Assembly (NCBI RefSeq): GCF_000423665.1
Contig: NZ_AUIK01000001.1
Coordinates: forward strand, 436,412-500,411
Reading direction: 5' to 3'
Length of the DNA stretch: 64,000 nucleotides
Source: Solirubrobacter soli DSM 22325
GTDB lineage: Bacteria > Actinomycetota > Thermoleophilia > Solirubrobacterales > Solirubrobacteraceae
The notes below the pieces were generated by a model that did not search any database, was not told the origin of the DNA, and saw only the letters and a program-made list of their open reading frames with translations. This document shows positions 24,287-33,954 of the stretch, one piece after another (positions within the stretch are counted from its first letter, which is position 1; each line of letters begins with the position of its first letter). The position numbers were made by a program, and so were the translations under genes.

Positions 24287-27031
24287 ATGCTCCTGGAGCG
24301 CGACGACGAGCTCTCAGTGCTGCGCACGCTCGTCGCCGCGGCGGCGAAGGGGGCGTCGGGACTGCTCGTGATCGAAGGGCCCGCGGGGATCGGCAAGACG
24401 CGGCTGCTCGCCGAGGTGCGACGCGAGGCGGGCGTGCGGGTTCTCACCGCGCGCGGCGGCGAGCTCGAACAGGGGCTGGCGTTCGGGGTCGTCCGCCAGC
24501 TCTTTGAGAGGGCGGACGCACCGCTGGAAGGCGGCGCGGCGGCGGCGCGCGAGGTCTTCGACGGGCCCGCGGGCGGGGTCGGCCGCGAGGACGTCTCGTT
24601 CGCGATCCTGCACGCGCTCTACCGGCTGACCGTCGAACTCGCCGAGGAGGCGCCGCTGCTGCTCCTCGTTGACGATCTCCAGTGGTGCGACGAGCCGTCG
24701 TTGCGGTGGCTCTGTTACCTCGTGCGCCGTCTCGACGGGTTGCGCGTGACCGTCGTGTGCGGCGTCCGCCCGTTCGAGCGTCACGCGCACGCCCATCTGA
24801 TCGGTGAGATCGCCCATGACCCGCTCGCCGTCACGCTGCACCCGCAGCCGTTGAGCGAGCGCGCGAGCGCCGCACTGCTGGATGAGGGGGCCGACGCGAC
24901 CTTCACGCGCGCGTGCCACGCGGCGACCCGCGGGAACCCGCTGTTGCTGGTCGAGCTCGCGAAGGCGCTGCGCGCCGAAGGCATCCCGCCCGACGCCGCG
25001 CACGTCGCGGCCGTCGACACGCTCGCACCGCGCGCCGTCTCGCGCGCGGTGCTCGTACGGATCGCCCGGCTGAGCGCCGGCGCGGCGGCGGTGGCGCGCG
25101 CGACGGCGGTGCTCGGTGACGCTGCGGCGCTGCCGCTCGTCGCCGCGCTCGCGGGCCTCGACGACGCCTCGGCGGCCGCGGCGGCCGGGGAGTTGGTCAG
25201 GGCCGAGGTGTTCGCCGACGAGTCCGCGTTGGCGTTCGTGCACCCGCTCATCCGCGCCGCGGTCTACGAGGACATCCCGGTGCACGAGCGCGCACTCGCC
25301 CACGAGCGGGCCGCGCAGCTGCTGCGCGCCCGCGCGGCCTCCCCCGGCTCGCTCGCGACGCAACTCGTGCACGCCCCCGCGCGGGGGGAGCCGTGGGTGG
25401 TCGAGGCCCTTGCCGAGGCCGCACGCGCGGCGCAGCGCGCCGGGGCGGCCGCGAGCGCCTCGGCCTACCTCGACCGCGCGCTCGCCGAACCGCCGCCTGA
25501 GGAGCTGCGCGCGCAGGTCCTGCTCGCCCTCGCGGGCGCCGAGAAGGGGCACGATCTCGCCCGCGCGAACGAGCACCTGCGCGATGCGATTGCCCTGATC
25601 GACGACCCGCTCGCCCGCGGCCTGCCCACGCTCCAACTCGCCCGCGGCCTCGCGATGAGCCGCCGCGCGGACGACGCGGTCGCGCTCGCCCGCAGCGCGG
25701 CCGCCGAGCTCCCGCCCGAAGCCGAGCTGCTGCTCGCGGCGTTCGAGGCACTCGAGCTGACGGCGCCGCTGCTCGGGGGGAGCGAGCCGGTCGCGCCGGA
25801 ACGGTTCGCCCGCCACCGCCGCCTGCCGCTCGCTCCCGGACGGGGCGCAAAGCTGCTCGCGGCGATCGCCGCGCACCAGTGGGCGTACGGCGGCGGCTCG
25901 GCCGCCGAGTGCGCCCCGCTGGCGCTCGCCGCGCTGGACGGCTGGGAGCTGATCCGGGGCGACAACCTCGTCCTCTCGGTCGCCGCGATCCTGGTGCTCG
26001 TCATGGCCGATCGCGAGGAGGCGCTCGACGGGTGGGAGGCGCTGCTCGCCGCCGCGCACGCCCGCGGATCGATCGCGTACCAGGCGGCCGCGAGCACCTA
26101 CGGCGGGTACACGCTCCTGCGACACGGCGAGCTCGGCGACGCCGAGGCCTCGTTCCGCGACGCGACGGAGGCCCGAACGCTCTGGAACCTCGGGGACGAA
26201 GGACGGCTCGAGGTCGCCGCCTGGCTGGCCGGCATCCGGCGCGAGCGTGGCGACCTGGCCGGCGCTCGGCGCGAGCTCGAGACGGTGGCGCCGCGAGGCG
26301 ACGTCTCGCACGGGGACCGTTACTGGCACGGCGCGCACGTCGAGCAGCTGCTCGCCGAGGAGCGCCACGAGGAGGCGCTGACCGTCGCCGGCGAAGCCGC
26401 GCAGCGGTTCGCCCACCTGCGCCCGATCGACACGCCGTTCCGCGCCCACCAGGCCGTCGCGCTGCAGCAGCTCGGCCGACGCGAGGAAGCGCTGAACCTG
26501 GCGGAGGAGGAGCTCGGCGCGGCCCGTGAGTGGGGCGCGCCGTCGATCGTGGCGCGGGCGCTGCGCGTGCTCGGAACGATCGAGCAGAGCCCGGAGCGGT
26601 TGCAGGAGGCGGTGGAGGTCGCGGAGCGTTCCCCGGCGCGGCTCGAGCACGCGAAGGCGCTGGCGGCGCTCGGCGGCGCGCTGCGAGCCGCCCGCCGGCC
26701 GTCCGACGCCCGCGACCCGCTGCGGCGGGCGCTGGAACTCGCCGAGCCGCGTGGCGCGGACGCCCTCGCCGCCCGCGTGCGTAGCGAGCTCTACGCCGCC
26801 GGCGGCCGGCCGCGCACCACCGCGCTCCGCGGCCCCGAGGCGCTCACCCCGTCGGAGCGCCGCGTCGCCGAGCGGGCGGCCGCCGGCCAGACCAACCGCG
26901 CGATCGCCGAAGCGCTGTTCGTCACGCCCAAGACGGTCGAGCTGCACCTCCGCAACGCCTACCGCAAGCTCGGCGCGAAGAGCCGCCGCGACCTCGACGA
27001 GCTGCTGGCAAACCCCAGGGTTCCCGCCTAG
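24287..27031 (+). CDS. LuxR-family regulator with N-terminal AAA ATPase (LAL type)
   Basis: 914 residues. Walker A is GPAGIGKT (31-38), Walker B is LLLLVDDLQW near 125-134. A long TPR-like helical region spans about 350-840. The C-terminal LuxR helix-turn-helix begins LTPSERRVAERAAAGQTN and contains TPKTVELHLRNAY (about 850-905). Large ATPases of this type (MalT-like) activate transcription on binding a ligand and ATP; MalT itself senses maltotriose. It follows the GntR gene by 18 bp and may share its transcript, which places it as a second regulator of this carbohydrate locus. Confidence 0.88.
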   Translation: MLLERDDELSVLRTLVAAAAKGASGLLVIEGPAGIGKTRLLAEVRREAGVRVLTARGGELEQGLAFGVVRQLFERADAPLEGGAAAAREVFDGPAGGVGREDVSFAILHALYRLTVELAEEAPLLLLVDDLQWCDEPSLRWLCYLVRRLDGLRVTVVCGVRPFERHAHAHLIGEIAHDPLAVTLHPQPLSERASAALLDEGADATFTRACHAATRGNPLLLVELAKALRAEGIPPDAAHVAAVDTLAPRAVSRAVLVRIARLSAGAAAVARATAVLGDAAALPLVAALAGLDDASAAAAAGELVRAEVFADESALAFVHPLIRAAVYEDIPVHERALAHERAAQLLRARAASPGSLATQLVHAPARGEPWVVEALAEAARAAQRAGAAASASAYLDRALAEPPPEELRAQVLLALAGAEKGHDLARANEHLRDAIALIDDPLARGLPTLQLARGLAMSRRADDAVALARSAAAELPPEAELLLAAFEALELTAPLLGGSEPVAPERFARHRRLPLAPGRGAKLLAAIAAHQWAYGGGSAAECAPLALAALDGWELIRGDNLVLSVAAILVLVMADREEALDGWEALLAAAHARGSIAYQAAASTYGGYTLLRHGELGDAEASFRDATEARTLWNLGDEGRLEVAAWLAGIRRERGDLAGARRELETVAPRGDVSHGDRYWHGAHVEQLLAEERHEEALTVAGEAAQRFAHLRPIDTPFRAHQAVALQQLGRREEALNLAEEELGAAREWGAPSIVARALRVLGTIEQSPERLQEAVEVAERSPARLEHAKALAALGGALRAARRPSDARDPLRRALELAEPRGADALAARVRSELYAAGGRPRTTALRGPEALTPSERRVAERAAAGQTNRAIAEALFVTPKTVELHLRNAYRKLGAKSRRDLDELLANPRVPA

Positions 27032-27052
27032 AGCGCGTAGAGTCTCGCCGCG

Positions 27053-28012
27053 ATGGGTGAACCGCAGGCGATCCTGACCCCGATCACCGAGGCCGCGATC
27101 TTCCTCGTGCTGGTCGTCGACCGCGAGGACGCCGTGCTCGACCTGCTGCCCGACGTCGCCGGGCTCAAGCGCTCCGTCGGGTTCCGGGCGCCGGAAGCCG
27201 GGCTGACGTGCGTCACCGGCATCGGCGCGGAGCTCTGGAGTCGGCTGTTCGGCGTGGCGAAGCCGGCGGGGCTGCATCCGTTCAAGGCGTTCAGCGGCGC
27301 GCATCACGCTCCCGCCACCCCGGGCGACCTGCTGTTCCACATCCGCGCCCGCCGGCTCGACCTCTGCTTCGAGCTCGCACAGCTGTTGTGCGAGCGCCTC
27401 GACGGCGCAGCCCGCGTGGTCGACGAGGTGCACGGTTTCCGCTCCTTCGACGATCGCGACCTGCTCGGGTTCGTCGACGGCACCGAGAACCCGGAGGGGT
27501 CCGGCGCGGACGACGCGGTGCTGATCGGCGACGAGGACGCCGCGTTCGCCGGCGGCAGCTACGTGATCGTGCAGAAGTACGTGCACGACCTCAAGACGTG
27601 GAACGCGCTCCCGGTCGAGGCGCAGGAGCAGGCGGTCGGGCGCACCAAGCTCAACGACGTCGAGCTCGCGGAGAAGGCGGCGAACTCGCATGTCGCGCTG
27701 AACACGATCGTCGACGACGACGGCGAGGAGCGGCAGATCGTCCGCTTCAACATGCCGTTCGGCCGCGTCGGCGCGGGCGAGTTCGGCACCTACTTCATCG
27801 GGTACGCGCGCACCCCGGACGTGATCGAGCTGATGCTCGAGCACATGTTCGTCGGCAACCCGCCCGGAACCACCGACCGCCTGCTGGACTTCTCGACCGC
27901 GCTCACCGGCACGCTCTTCTTCGTCCCCACGGCGGACTTCCTGGATGACCCACCGACACGCGAGCCGCCGCCCGAAGGCGACGGCTCGTTGTCGATCGGC
28001 AGCCTGCGCTAG
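27053..28012 (+). CDS. Dyp-type peroxidase
   Basis: 319 residues. The family motif GFVDGTENP is at 139-147 with the distal catalytic Asp142. His213 in NSH is the expected proximal haem ligand and Arg231 in IVRFNMPFG the distal Arg. Length and lack of a Tat signal match cytoplasmic B-type (YfeX-like) enzymes. It reduces H2O2 using haem. It is 21 bp downstream of the LuxR gene and 4 bp from the convergent giant secreted gene. Its link to the locus may be removal of peroxide made by extracellular sugar oxidation; that is speculative. Confidence 0.88.
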   Translation: MGEPQAILTPITEAAIFLVLVVDREDAVLDLLPDVAGLKRSVGFRAPEAGLTCVTGIGAELWSRLFGVAKPAGLHPFKAFSGAHHAPATPGDLLFHIRARRLDLCFELAQLLCERLDGAARVVDEVHGFRSFDDRDLLGFVDGTENPEGSGADDAVLIGDEDAAFAGGSYVIVQKYVHDLKTWNALPVEAQEQAVGRTKLNDVELAEKAANSHVALNTIVDDDGEERQIVRFNMPFGRVGAGEFGTYFIGYARTPDVIELMLEHMFVGNPPGTTDRLLDFSTALTGTLFFVPTADFLDDPPTREPPPEGDGSLSIGSLR

Positions 28013-28016
28013 GTGC

Positions 28017-31000
28017 CTACGGCGTGGTCGCCGAGAGCGTGAACACCAGCGTCTTGCCGTAGCCGCCGGCGTTCAGCGGCTCGTCGGCGGCGATCGACTG
28101 CTTGAAGCCGATCGTCAGCGCACGCTCGCTGACCGGTGCCGGGAACGCGAGCAGGTTCACCCGCGCGCCGGACTCGCTCAGCGGCGCGAACGCCGTGTTG
28201 GGGTTGGCGGCGTCCGTCGCCCGCACCTGGAGGGCCGAACGCAGCGACGCCGTGCCGTTGACCAGATGGCCCGTGGCGGTGGCGCTGGGATCGCGCACGG
28301 TCAACGACGAGGACGAGGCCGTCGAGGTGGCGGTCGCCGCCAAGCTGGCCGTGTAGTCCTTCGAGACCCCCGGCTGGAACGTCCCGAGGTTGCCGCTGCC
28401 GCTGATGTTCAGCGCCAGGACGCCGGGGACCGAGCCGCCGATGTTGACCGGCGTCGAGACCTCGTTCTCGGGCTTGACGACCACGGTGAGCGTGGCGCTC
28501 GCCGTTCCGCCCTTGCCGTCGGAGACGGTCACCTTGGCCGTGAACGTCCCGGCCGCGGTGTAGGTGTGCATGGCGCCCGCGGTGGTCGCGGTGCCGCCGT
28601 CGCCGAAGTCCCACGCGTACGTGAGCGCGTCGTTGTCGGAGTCGGCGCCGGTCGCGCTGAACGCGATCGGATCACCGACGGTGACGTCGCCGGACGGGGT
28701 GCGCTGCGCGCTCACCGTCGGGTCGTGGTTGACGGCCGCGATGCCACAGGCGTTGGACGTCTGGACACCGGCGGCGATCTCGATGCCGGCGAGCATGTGC
28801 TTGAGGAAGTCGGCCTCGCTGAACGAAGCCTGCGTGTGGCCCATGCCCGTGTACCACATGCGACCGCCGTCGAACTTGCGGCACCACGAGATCGGGTGAT
28901 CGTCGTCAGTGCCGTCGCTGCCGTCGTCCTCCGCGTAGGTGGACTCGTCCATCGTCAGCAGCACGTGCGTGCCCGAGGTCGCCCGCGGGCTGTAGTCCAC
29001 GCCGCCGCCGTTGACCACGGGGTTGACCGGCGACTGGAAGTTGTACCACTCGTCGGTGCGCTGCCAGCGGTCTTGGAGACCCACGGTCGAGGGGTCGGTC
29101 TTGTCCTCGCGGACGACCGTCGCGGTCGGGGTCCCGGCCGGGTGGTTGCGGAAGTACGCGCCCACCAACTGGCCGTACCACGGCCACGTGTACTCGGTGT
29201 CGGTCGAGGAGTGGACGCCGGCGTAGCCGCCGCCCGCCTTGATGAACCGCTCGAACGCCGCCTGCTGCGTGTCGGTGAGCACGTCACCGGTGGTCGACAT
29301 CCAGATCACGACGTCGTAGTGCGAGAGCACGTCGTCGCGGAACAGCGACCCATCCTCGGTGGCGTCCACCTGGAACGAGTACTGGTTGCCCAGTGCCTGG
29401 ACCGCGGCGATGCCCGCCGGGATCGAGTCGTGCCGGAACGCGGCGGTCTTGGAGAAGACCAGCGCCCGGAACCGCTTGGACGTGTCGTCGGCGGCCAGCA
29501 CCGTGACAGGGACGTCACGCGTGGCGGTGCCGCCCTTGCCGTCGCTGACCGTCAGCTTCACGGTCTTGGCGCCGGCCGTGGTGAACGTGGTCGACGCCGT
29601 GGCGCCGGTCGCGTCCGCCGTGCCGTTTGAGTCGAAGTCCCACGAGTAGGTGAGCGCATCGTTGTCGGCGTCGGTCGCCGCCGCCGCGAGGTTGACCGCC
29701 AGCGGCGCGAAGCCGGCCGACGGCGTCGCGGTCGCGGAGGAGATCACCGGCGAGGCGTTGCTGGTGGTGCCGCAGCCCGTGGAACCGTTGAACTTGAAGT
29801 AGTCGAAGACCACGGTCTTGTCCACGCCCGCGGCCTGCCCACTGATCGTGAACAGCCCGAACTTCGGGGCGGTCTGCGTGTTGGCGACGGTCGCGAACGT
29901 CGAGACCCAGGTGGTCCCGTCGAGCGAGTACTCGCCCTTGTACGTCGTCCCAGTCTTCGTCAGACGCAGCCAGAAGTTCGCCGTCCCGGTGGGGATGGCC
30001 GTGGTACCGCTGGCCTGCGGCTGCGGGTTCTGGGTCGCCCCAGCCTGCTCGGAGCGCAGCTCGATCCGGTTGATCCGCGTCTGGTTCTGGTCGGAGATCG
30101 CGTCGAGCTTGACGTAGTTGTCGTCGTCGGTGTAGATGATCAAGCCGCCCTGGCTGTAGCCGCCGGTGAACGTGCCGGAGACCTTGGTCTCGAGGACGTA
30201 GTCGGTCGGCGCGCGATCGGCGGACTGCAACATGAAGTTGCGGGTGCCGGCCGGATCGCTGGTGGTGTTGATGTCACCCAGGACCGTCGTGACGGTCAGG
30301 TTGCCGCCGGCGACGGAGTACTTCGTCGCGTCTTCACGCACGATCGAGTTCCAGCGCGTCTTGTCCAGCGACGTGCCGGGGAACTCGTCACCCGGATGCG
30401 CGCTGGGCGGCAGCGGGGACTCGACGGTCACCCAGTCGAACTTGGCGTCGACGTTCGTCGCCGCGGCGTTCGAGAGGGCGAAGATGCCGATCTTGGCGTT
30501 CGCCGGCAGGGCCGCCGAACGGCCGACCGCGGTCCACGTGGTCCCGTCGATCGAGTACTCGCCGGTGATGTTGGTGCCGTCGGACTTCACACGCATGTAG
30601 AAGTCGTTCGGGAACGTCGCCTGGGGCAGGTTGCCCGAGGCATCCGCAGAGGCGTTGCGGGGCGTGCCCGCGACCTCGTTGATGAACTCGAACTTCTCGA
30701 CGACGGCGTTACCCGAGGTGTTCGTCGCCACGCGATCGAACTTCGTGTAGTTGTCGTCGTCGCCGTAGACGAGCAGTCCGGCCTGCTGGTACTGGACGGC
30801 ACCCTTGAAGTTGAGCTTCGTGGTGATCGTGAACGGACCCGTCGGCGCGGTGCGCAGGACGAGGTTCTTGGCGTTGTTGGAGGTCTGGTAGACGTCGCCG
30901 GCCTGCGCCGGCATCGTCACCGTGCCATTGTTGACGACCAGCGTCTGGTCGCGCCGGACGACGCTCCAGTCGCTGCCGAGGTCGGTGCCGTCGAAGTCGT

Positions 31001-33758
31001 CACGGACGGTCTTCACGCACGAGGAGGACGCCGCGACGGTGACGTTGATCGTCTTCGTCGTCGAGCCGCCCTGGCCGTCGGTGACGGTCAGCGTGGCCGT
31101 GTAGACGCCCTGCGCCGTGTAGGTGTAGGAGGGCGACTTGGCGGTCGAGACGTCGGTGGTGGTGCCGGGGACGCCGAAGTCCCAGGCGTACGCCAGCGTC
31201 CCGCCGTCGGAGTCGGTGGCCGTCGTATCGAAGGCGACCGTCAGCGGCGCCGCGCCGCTGGTCGGCGTGGCGGAGATCGTCGCCTCGGGGGAGGCGGTGA
31301 CCGCCGCGCCCTTGCCGACGACCTCGAACCAGTTGACGTTGAACAGGTTCTGTGTGCTGCCGCGGTTGCGGAACACTAGGAACAGCTCATGCGTGCCGGT
31401 CGGCGGGGTGGCGATGTCGAGCTGGACGTCCTTGTACACCTGCCAGTCGCCGGTCGGCGTGATGTTCGCGGTCGTGCCCACGAGCGTGCCGGTCGGCGAA
31501 TCGAGGCGCACCTCGATCGTGCCGCCCGCACCCGCACTCGCGACGCGGAACCGCATGGCCGTGGTGTTCTCGAGGTTGTACGGCTTGAAGGAGACGTAGT
31601 CGCCGTCCTCGATGAAGCCGATGTTCTGGCCGCCGCCCGCGGTGTCGGTGGTGGTCTCCTTGGTCACGCCGGCGTCACCGTTGGTGCCGCCGTCAGCCAC
31701 GCGACCGGTCGAGGCGAAGAACTCCGCCTGCTTGGTCTTGGGCTGCAGGATCGCCTGCGCGCGGCCGGTCAGGGCCGGAGCGCCGCCCGAGCCCTTGTCG
31801 GTGTAGGACACGCCGAGCACCGTGAAGGTGTTGGCCTCGGCGCCGTGGCCGGAGGTCAGACCCGTGCTGAGGGTGCCGGTGCAGCCCGTGCTCGAGGAGA
31901 GCGTGTGCGAGTGCTCGTCGTGGCCGAGGGCCACATCGACCTTGACGTCGTCACAGCTGATCCCGGCGCCCGTGGTCCCGTCCTCGGGGTCGGTGACCGA
32001 GATCTTGTAGTTGACCTTGTCGGTGAAGGAGGCGACCTGGCCGTCCTTCGGGAACTCGATCGTGATCACCGGCGGGCGGTTGCCGACGGTGATCGGCACG
32101 TTGGCCACGGCGGTCAGGCCGGCGCCGTCGGTGACGGTCAGCTTGGCCGTGTAGGCCCCATTCGCCGTGTACGTGTGCGACGGGTTGGCCAGGGTGCTGG
32201 TGCCGCCGTCGCCGAACTCCCACGCGTAGGTGAGCGTGGTGCCCTCCGGGTCGCTGGAGCCGGCGCTCGAGAAGCTGACGGCCAGCGGCGCGAGGCCGGT
32301 GCTCGGGGTGGCCTTCGCCTGTGCGATCGGGGCCTTCTGGCCGGAGATGTAGTCGATGCGGTAGACGCCCGAGTCGGCGTTGTCGCCGTTGAAGCCCGAG
32401 CCCCACTCGATGACATACAGCGCGCCGTCAGGACCGAAGTCGAGGTCCATCGGCCGCTTGTAGCCCGTGCCGAGCGCGAAGTTCTGCACGGCGGTCATCG
32501 CGCCGCCCGAGCCCAGGTCAGCGGTCTTGATCCAGCCGTTGTTCCATTCGGCGATGAACCACTTGTCGTCGTAGAACGACGGGAACTTGCGCGCCGAGAC
32601 GAGGTTCGGGTCGTAGTGGTAGCGCGGACCGCCCATCGGGGCGCCGCCCGTGCCGAGCCCCGGCACGCGCGAGTCCGTCTCGCTGTAGCCCATCCACGCC
32701 GTCGCGCCGATCGCAGGCGGCAGATTGGTCAGGCCCGTGTTGTTGGGCGACTCGTTCTTGAGGTTCGCGCAGTCGAACTTCGCGCCTGACGTCGAGGTCG
32801 CGAAGTCGTAGTCGTTGTATGGCGTGTTGTCGCGGATGCAGTACGGCCAGCCGTAGTTGCCCGACTTCGTGAGCACGTTGTACTCGACCGAGCCCTGCGG
32901 GCCGCGGTTGGCGTTGGTCGTGCTCGCGTCCGGGCCGTAGTCGGCGCCGAGGACCCAGCCGGTCTCGGGGTCGACGGTGAAGCGGAACGGGTTGCGGAAG
33001 CCCATGCCGTAGATCTCGGGACGCGTCTTCGCGGTGCCCTCGGCGAAGAGGTTTCCGGCCGGGATCGTGTAGGTCGTGCCGACGCCCGGCGTGCCCGTGA
33101 TCGTCGTCATCGGCTTGACCTTGAGGATCTTGCCGTTGAGATCATTCGTGTTGCCCGCGGTGCGCTGCGCGTCCCAGTAGGCGCGGCCCGAGCGCTCGTC
33201 GATCGGGTTGAAGCCGCTGGAGTCGAACGGGTTCGTGTTGTCGCCCGTCGAGATGTAGAGGCTGCCGTCGGGGCCGAAGTACAGCGAGCCCGACGAGTGG
33301 CAGCACTCCGCGGTCTGGTGCTGGAACGTGAGGATCTTCTCCTCGGAGGTCAGGTCCAGCGTGTCGCCGTTGACCTTGAAGCGCGACACGACCTGCGTCC
33401 CGGTGCTGTCCGGGAGCTGGGAGTAGAAGAGATACACCCACTTGCTCGTGTCGAAGTCCGGCGCGAGCTGCAGACCGAGGAGCCCGTTCTCCTGGCTGCG
33501 CGTGACCGGGATCGTGCCGGCGGTCACCGTCTGTTGCGTGTTCGGCTTCCAGATCTGCAGGCGGCCGTCGCGCTCGATGTAGAAGACACGCCCGTCGTTC
33601 GCGATGTCGAGCTCCATCGGATTCTGCGTGTTGTCATCCAGCGTGACCTTCTGGAAATCGGACGCCGTCGGCGTCTGCGCGCGTGCCGCGCCACTCCAAC
33701 ACAGGCACGCCAAAATGGCCAGGGCGAAGCTCGCCCAGGCCCTTGAGGACCTTCCCAT
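28017..33758 (-). CDS. Giant secreted sorbosone-dehydrogenase/PKD/ThuA protein (copy 2)
   Basis: 1913 residues from the ATG at 33758; purine-rich GGAGGAGAGGGAGAG precedes it and a signal peptide follows. It shares the architecture of the protein at 14492-19927: sorbosone-dehydrogenase propeller (about 34-470), PKD, Ig-like, CBM6-like, PKD, two concanavalin-like domains, PKD, ThuA-like domain. It then has one additional PKD domain (about 1665-1755) before the C-terminal module ending TTP. Long stretches such as VTLDDNTQNPMELD and RPEIYGMGFRNPFRF are the same in both. Likely role: binding and oxidising carbohydrate at the cell surface. The stop is 4 bp from the Dyp peroxidase stop (convergent). 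Confidence 0.85.
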   Translation of the reverse strand: MGRSSRAWASFALAILACLCWSGAARAQTPTASDFQKVTLDDNTQNPMELDIANDGRVFYIERDGRLQIWKPNTQQTVTAGTIPVTRSQENGLLGLQLAPDFDTSKWVYLFYSQLPDSTGTQVVSRFKVNGDTLDLTSEEKILTFQHQTAECCHSSGSLYFGPDGSLYISTGDNTNPFDSSGFNPIDERSGRAYWDAQRTAGNTNDLNGKILKVKPMTTITGTPGVGTTYTIPAGNLFAEGTAKTRPEIYGMGFRNPFRFTVDPETGWVLGADYGPDASTTNANRGPQGSVEYNVLTKSGNYGWPYCIRDNTPYNDYDFATSTSGAKFDCANLKNESPNNTGLTNLPPAIGATAWMGYSETDSRVPGLGTGGAPMGGPRYHYDPNLVSARKFPSFYDDKWFIAEWNNGWIKTADLGSGGAMTAVQNFALGTGYKRPMDLDFGPDGALYVIEWGSGFNGDNADSGVYRIDYISGQKAPIAQAKATPSTGLAPLAVSFSSAGSSDPEGTTLTYAWEFGDGGTSTLANPSHTYTANGAYTAKLTVTDGAGLTAVANVPITVGNRPPVITIEFPKDGQVASFTDKVNYKISVTDPEDGTTGAGISCDDVKVDVALGHDEHSHTLSSSTGCTGTLSTGLTSGHGAEANTFTVLGVSYTDKGSGGAPALTGRAQAILQPKTKQAEFFASTGRVADGGTNGDAGVTKETTTDTAGGGQNIGFIEDGDYVSFKPYNLENTTAMRFRVASAGAGGTIEVRLDSPTGTLVGTTANITPTGDWQVYKDVQLDIATPPTGTHELFLVFRNRGSTQNLFNVNWFEVVGKGAAVTASPEATISATPTSGAAPLTVAFDTTATDSDGGTLAYAWDFGVPGTTTDVSTAKSPSYTYTAQGVYTATLTVTDGQGGSTTKTINVTVAASSSCVKTVRDDFDGTDLGSDWSVVRRDQTLVVNNGTVTMPAQAGDVYQTSNNAKNLVLRTAPTGPFTITTKLNFKGAVQYQQAGLLVYGDDDNYTKFDRVATNTSGNAVVEKFEFINEVAGTPRNASADASGNLPQATFPNDFYMRVKSDGTNITGEYSIDGTTWTAVGRSAALPANAKIGIFALSNAAATNVDAKFDWVTVESPLPPSAHPGDEFPGTSLDKTRWNSIVREDATKYSVAGGNLTVTTVLGDINTTSDPAGTRNFMLQSADRAPTDYVLETKVSGTFTGGYSQGGLIIYTDDDNYVKLDAISDQNQTRINRIELRSEQAGATQNPQPQASGTTAIPTGTANFWLRLTKTGTTYKGEYSLDGTTWVSTFATVANTQTAPKFGLFTISGQAAGVDKTVVFDYFKFNGSTGCGTTSNASPVISSATATPSAGFAPLAVNLAAAATDADNDALTYSWDFDSNGTADATGATASTTFTTAGAKTVKLTVSDGKGGTATRDVPVTVLAADDTSKRFRALVFSKTAAFRHDSIPAGIAAVQALGNQYSFQVDATEDGSLFRDDVLSHYDVVIWMSTTGDVLTDTQQAAFERFIKAGGGYAGVHSSTDTEYTWPWYGQLVGAYFRNHPAGTPTATVVREDKTDPSTVGLQDRWQRTDEWYNFQSPVNPVVNGGGVDYSPRATSGTHVLLTMDESTYAEDDGSDGTDDDHPISWCRKFDGGRMWYTGMGHTQASFSEADFLKHMLAGIEIAAGVQTSNACGIAAVNHDPTVSAQRTPSGDVTVGDPIAFSATGADSDNDALTYAWDFGDGGTATTAGAMHTYTAAGTFTAKVTVSDGKGGTASATLTVVVKPENEVSTPVNIGGSVPGVLALNISGSGNLGTFQPGVSKDYTASLAATATSTASSSSLTVRDPSATATGHLVNGTASLRSALQVRATDAANPNTAFAPLSESGARVNLLAFPAPVSERALTIGFKQSIAADEPLNAGGYGKTLVFTLSATTP

Positions 33759-33794
33759 CAACTCTCCCTCTCCTCCGGGGTCCGACCCGGACAC

Positions 33795-33946
33795 GTATTC
33801 GACTACTCGCGCAACGAATACAGGTTCAGGCAGCTCTCAGGTAGCTCCAATTGTCATCTGCCTGACAACTTAGACAGATGTCCAACAGTATGACCAGGTG
33901 AAACGCTTTTGCGCGCCCCTTTTTGACCGGGTGTACTACAAATGTT
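33795..33946 (-). promoter_or_regulatory. Regulatory region with inverted repeats upstream of giant gene copy 2
   Basis: The 196 bp between this gene and the GntR gene hold three elements: GTATTCG/CGAATAC (33795-33801 and 33815-33821, 13-bp spacer), TTGTCA/TGACAA (33851-33856 and 33863-33868, 6-bp spacer), and, on the minus strand, TTGTAGTACA (about 33934-33943), which fits the TNGTNNNACNA core of FadR-type GntR operators except at the final base. CCGGTCAAA occurs at about 33922-33930. No gene is seen here. Confidence 0.45.
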
Positions 33947-33954
33947 CGAAGGTT

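Noticed and set aside
14492..33758. Cellulosome dockerin interpretation of the C-terminal modules
   Set aside because: There are no paired Ca-binding dockerin repeats; the modules are single beta-rich domains.
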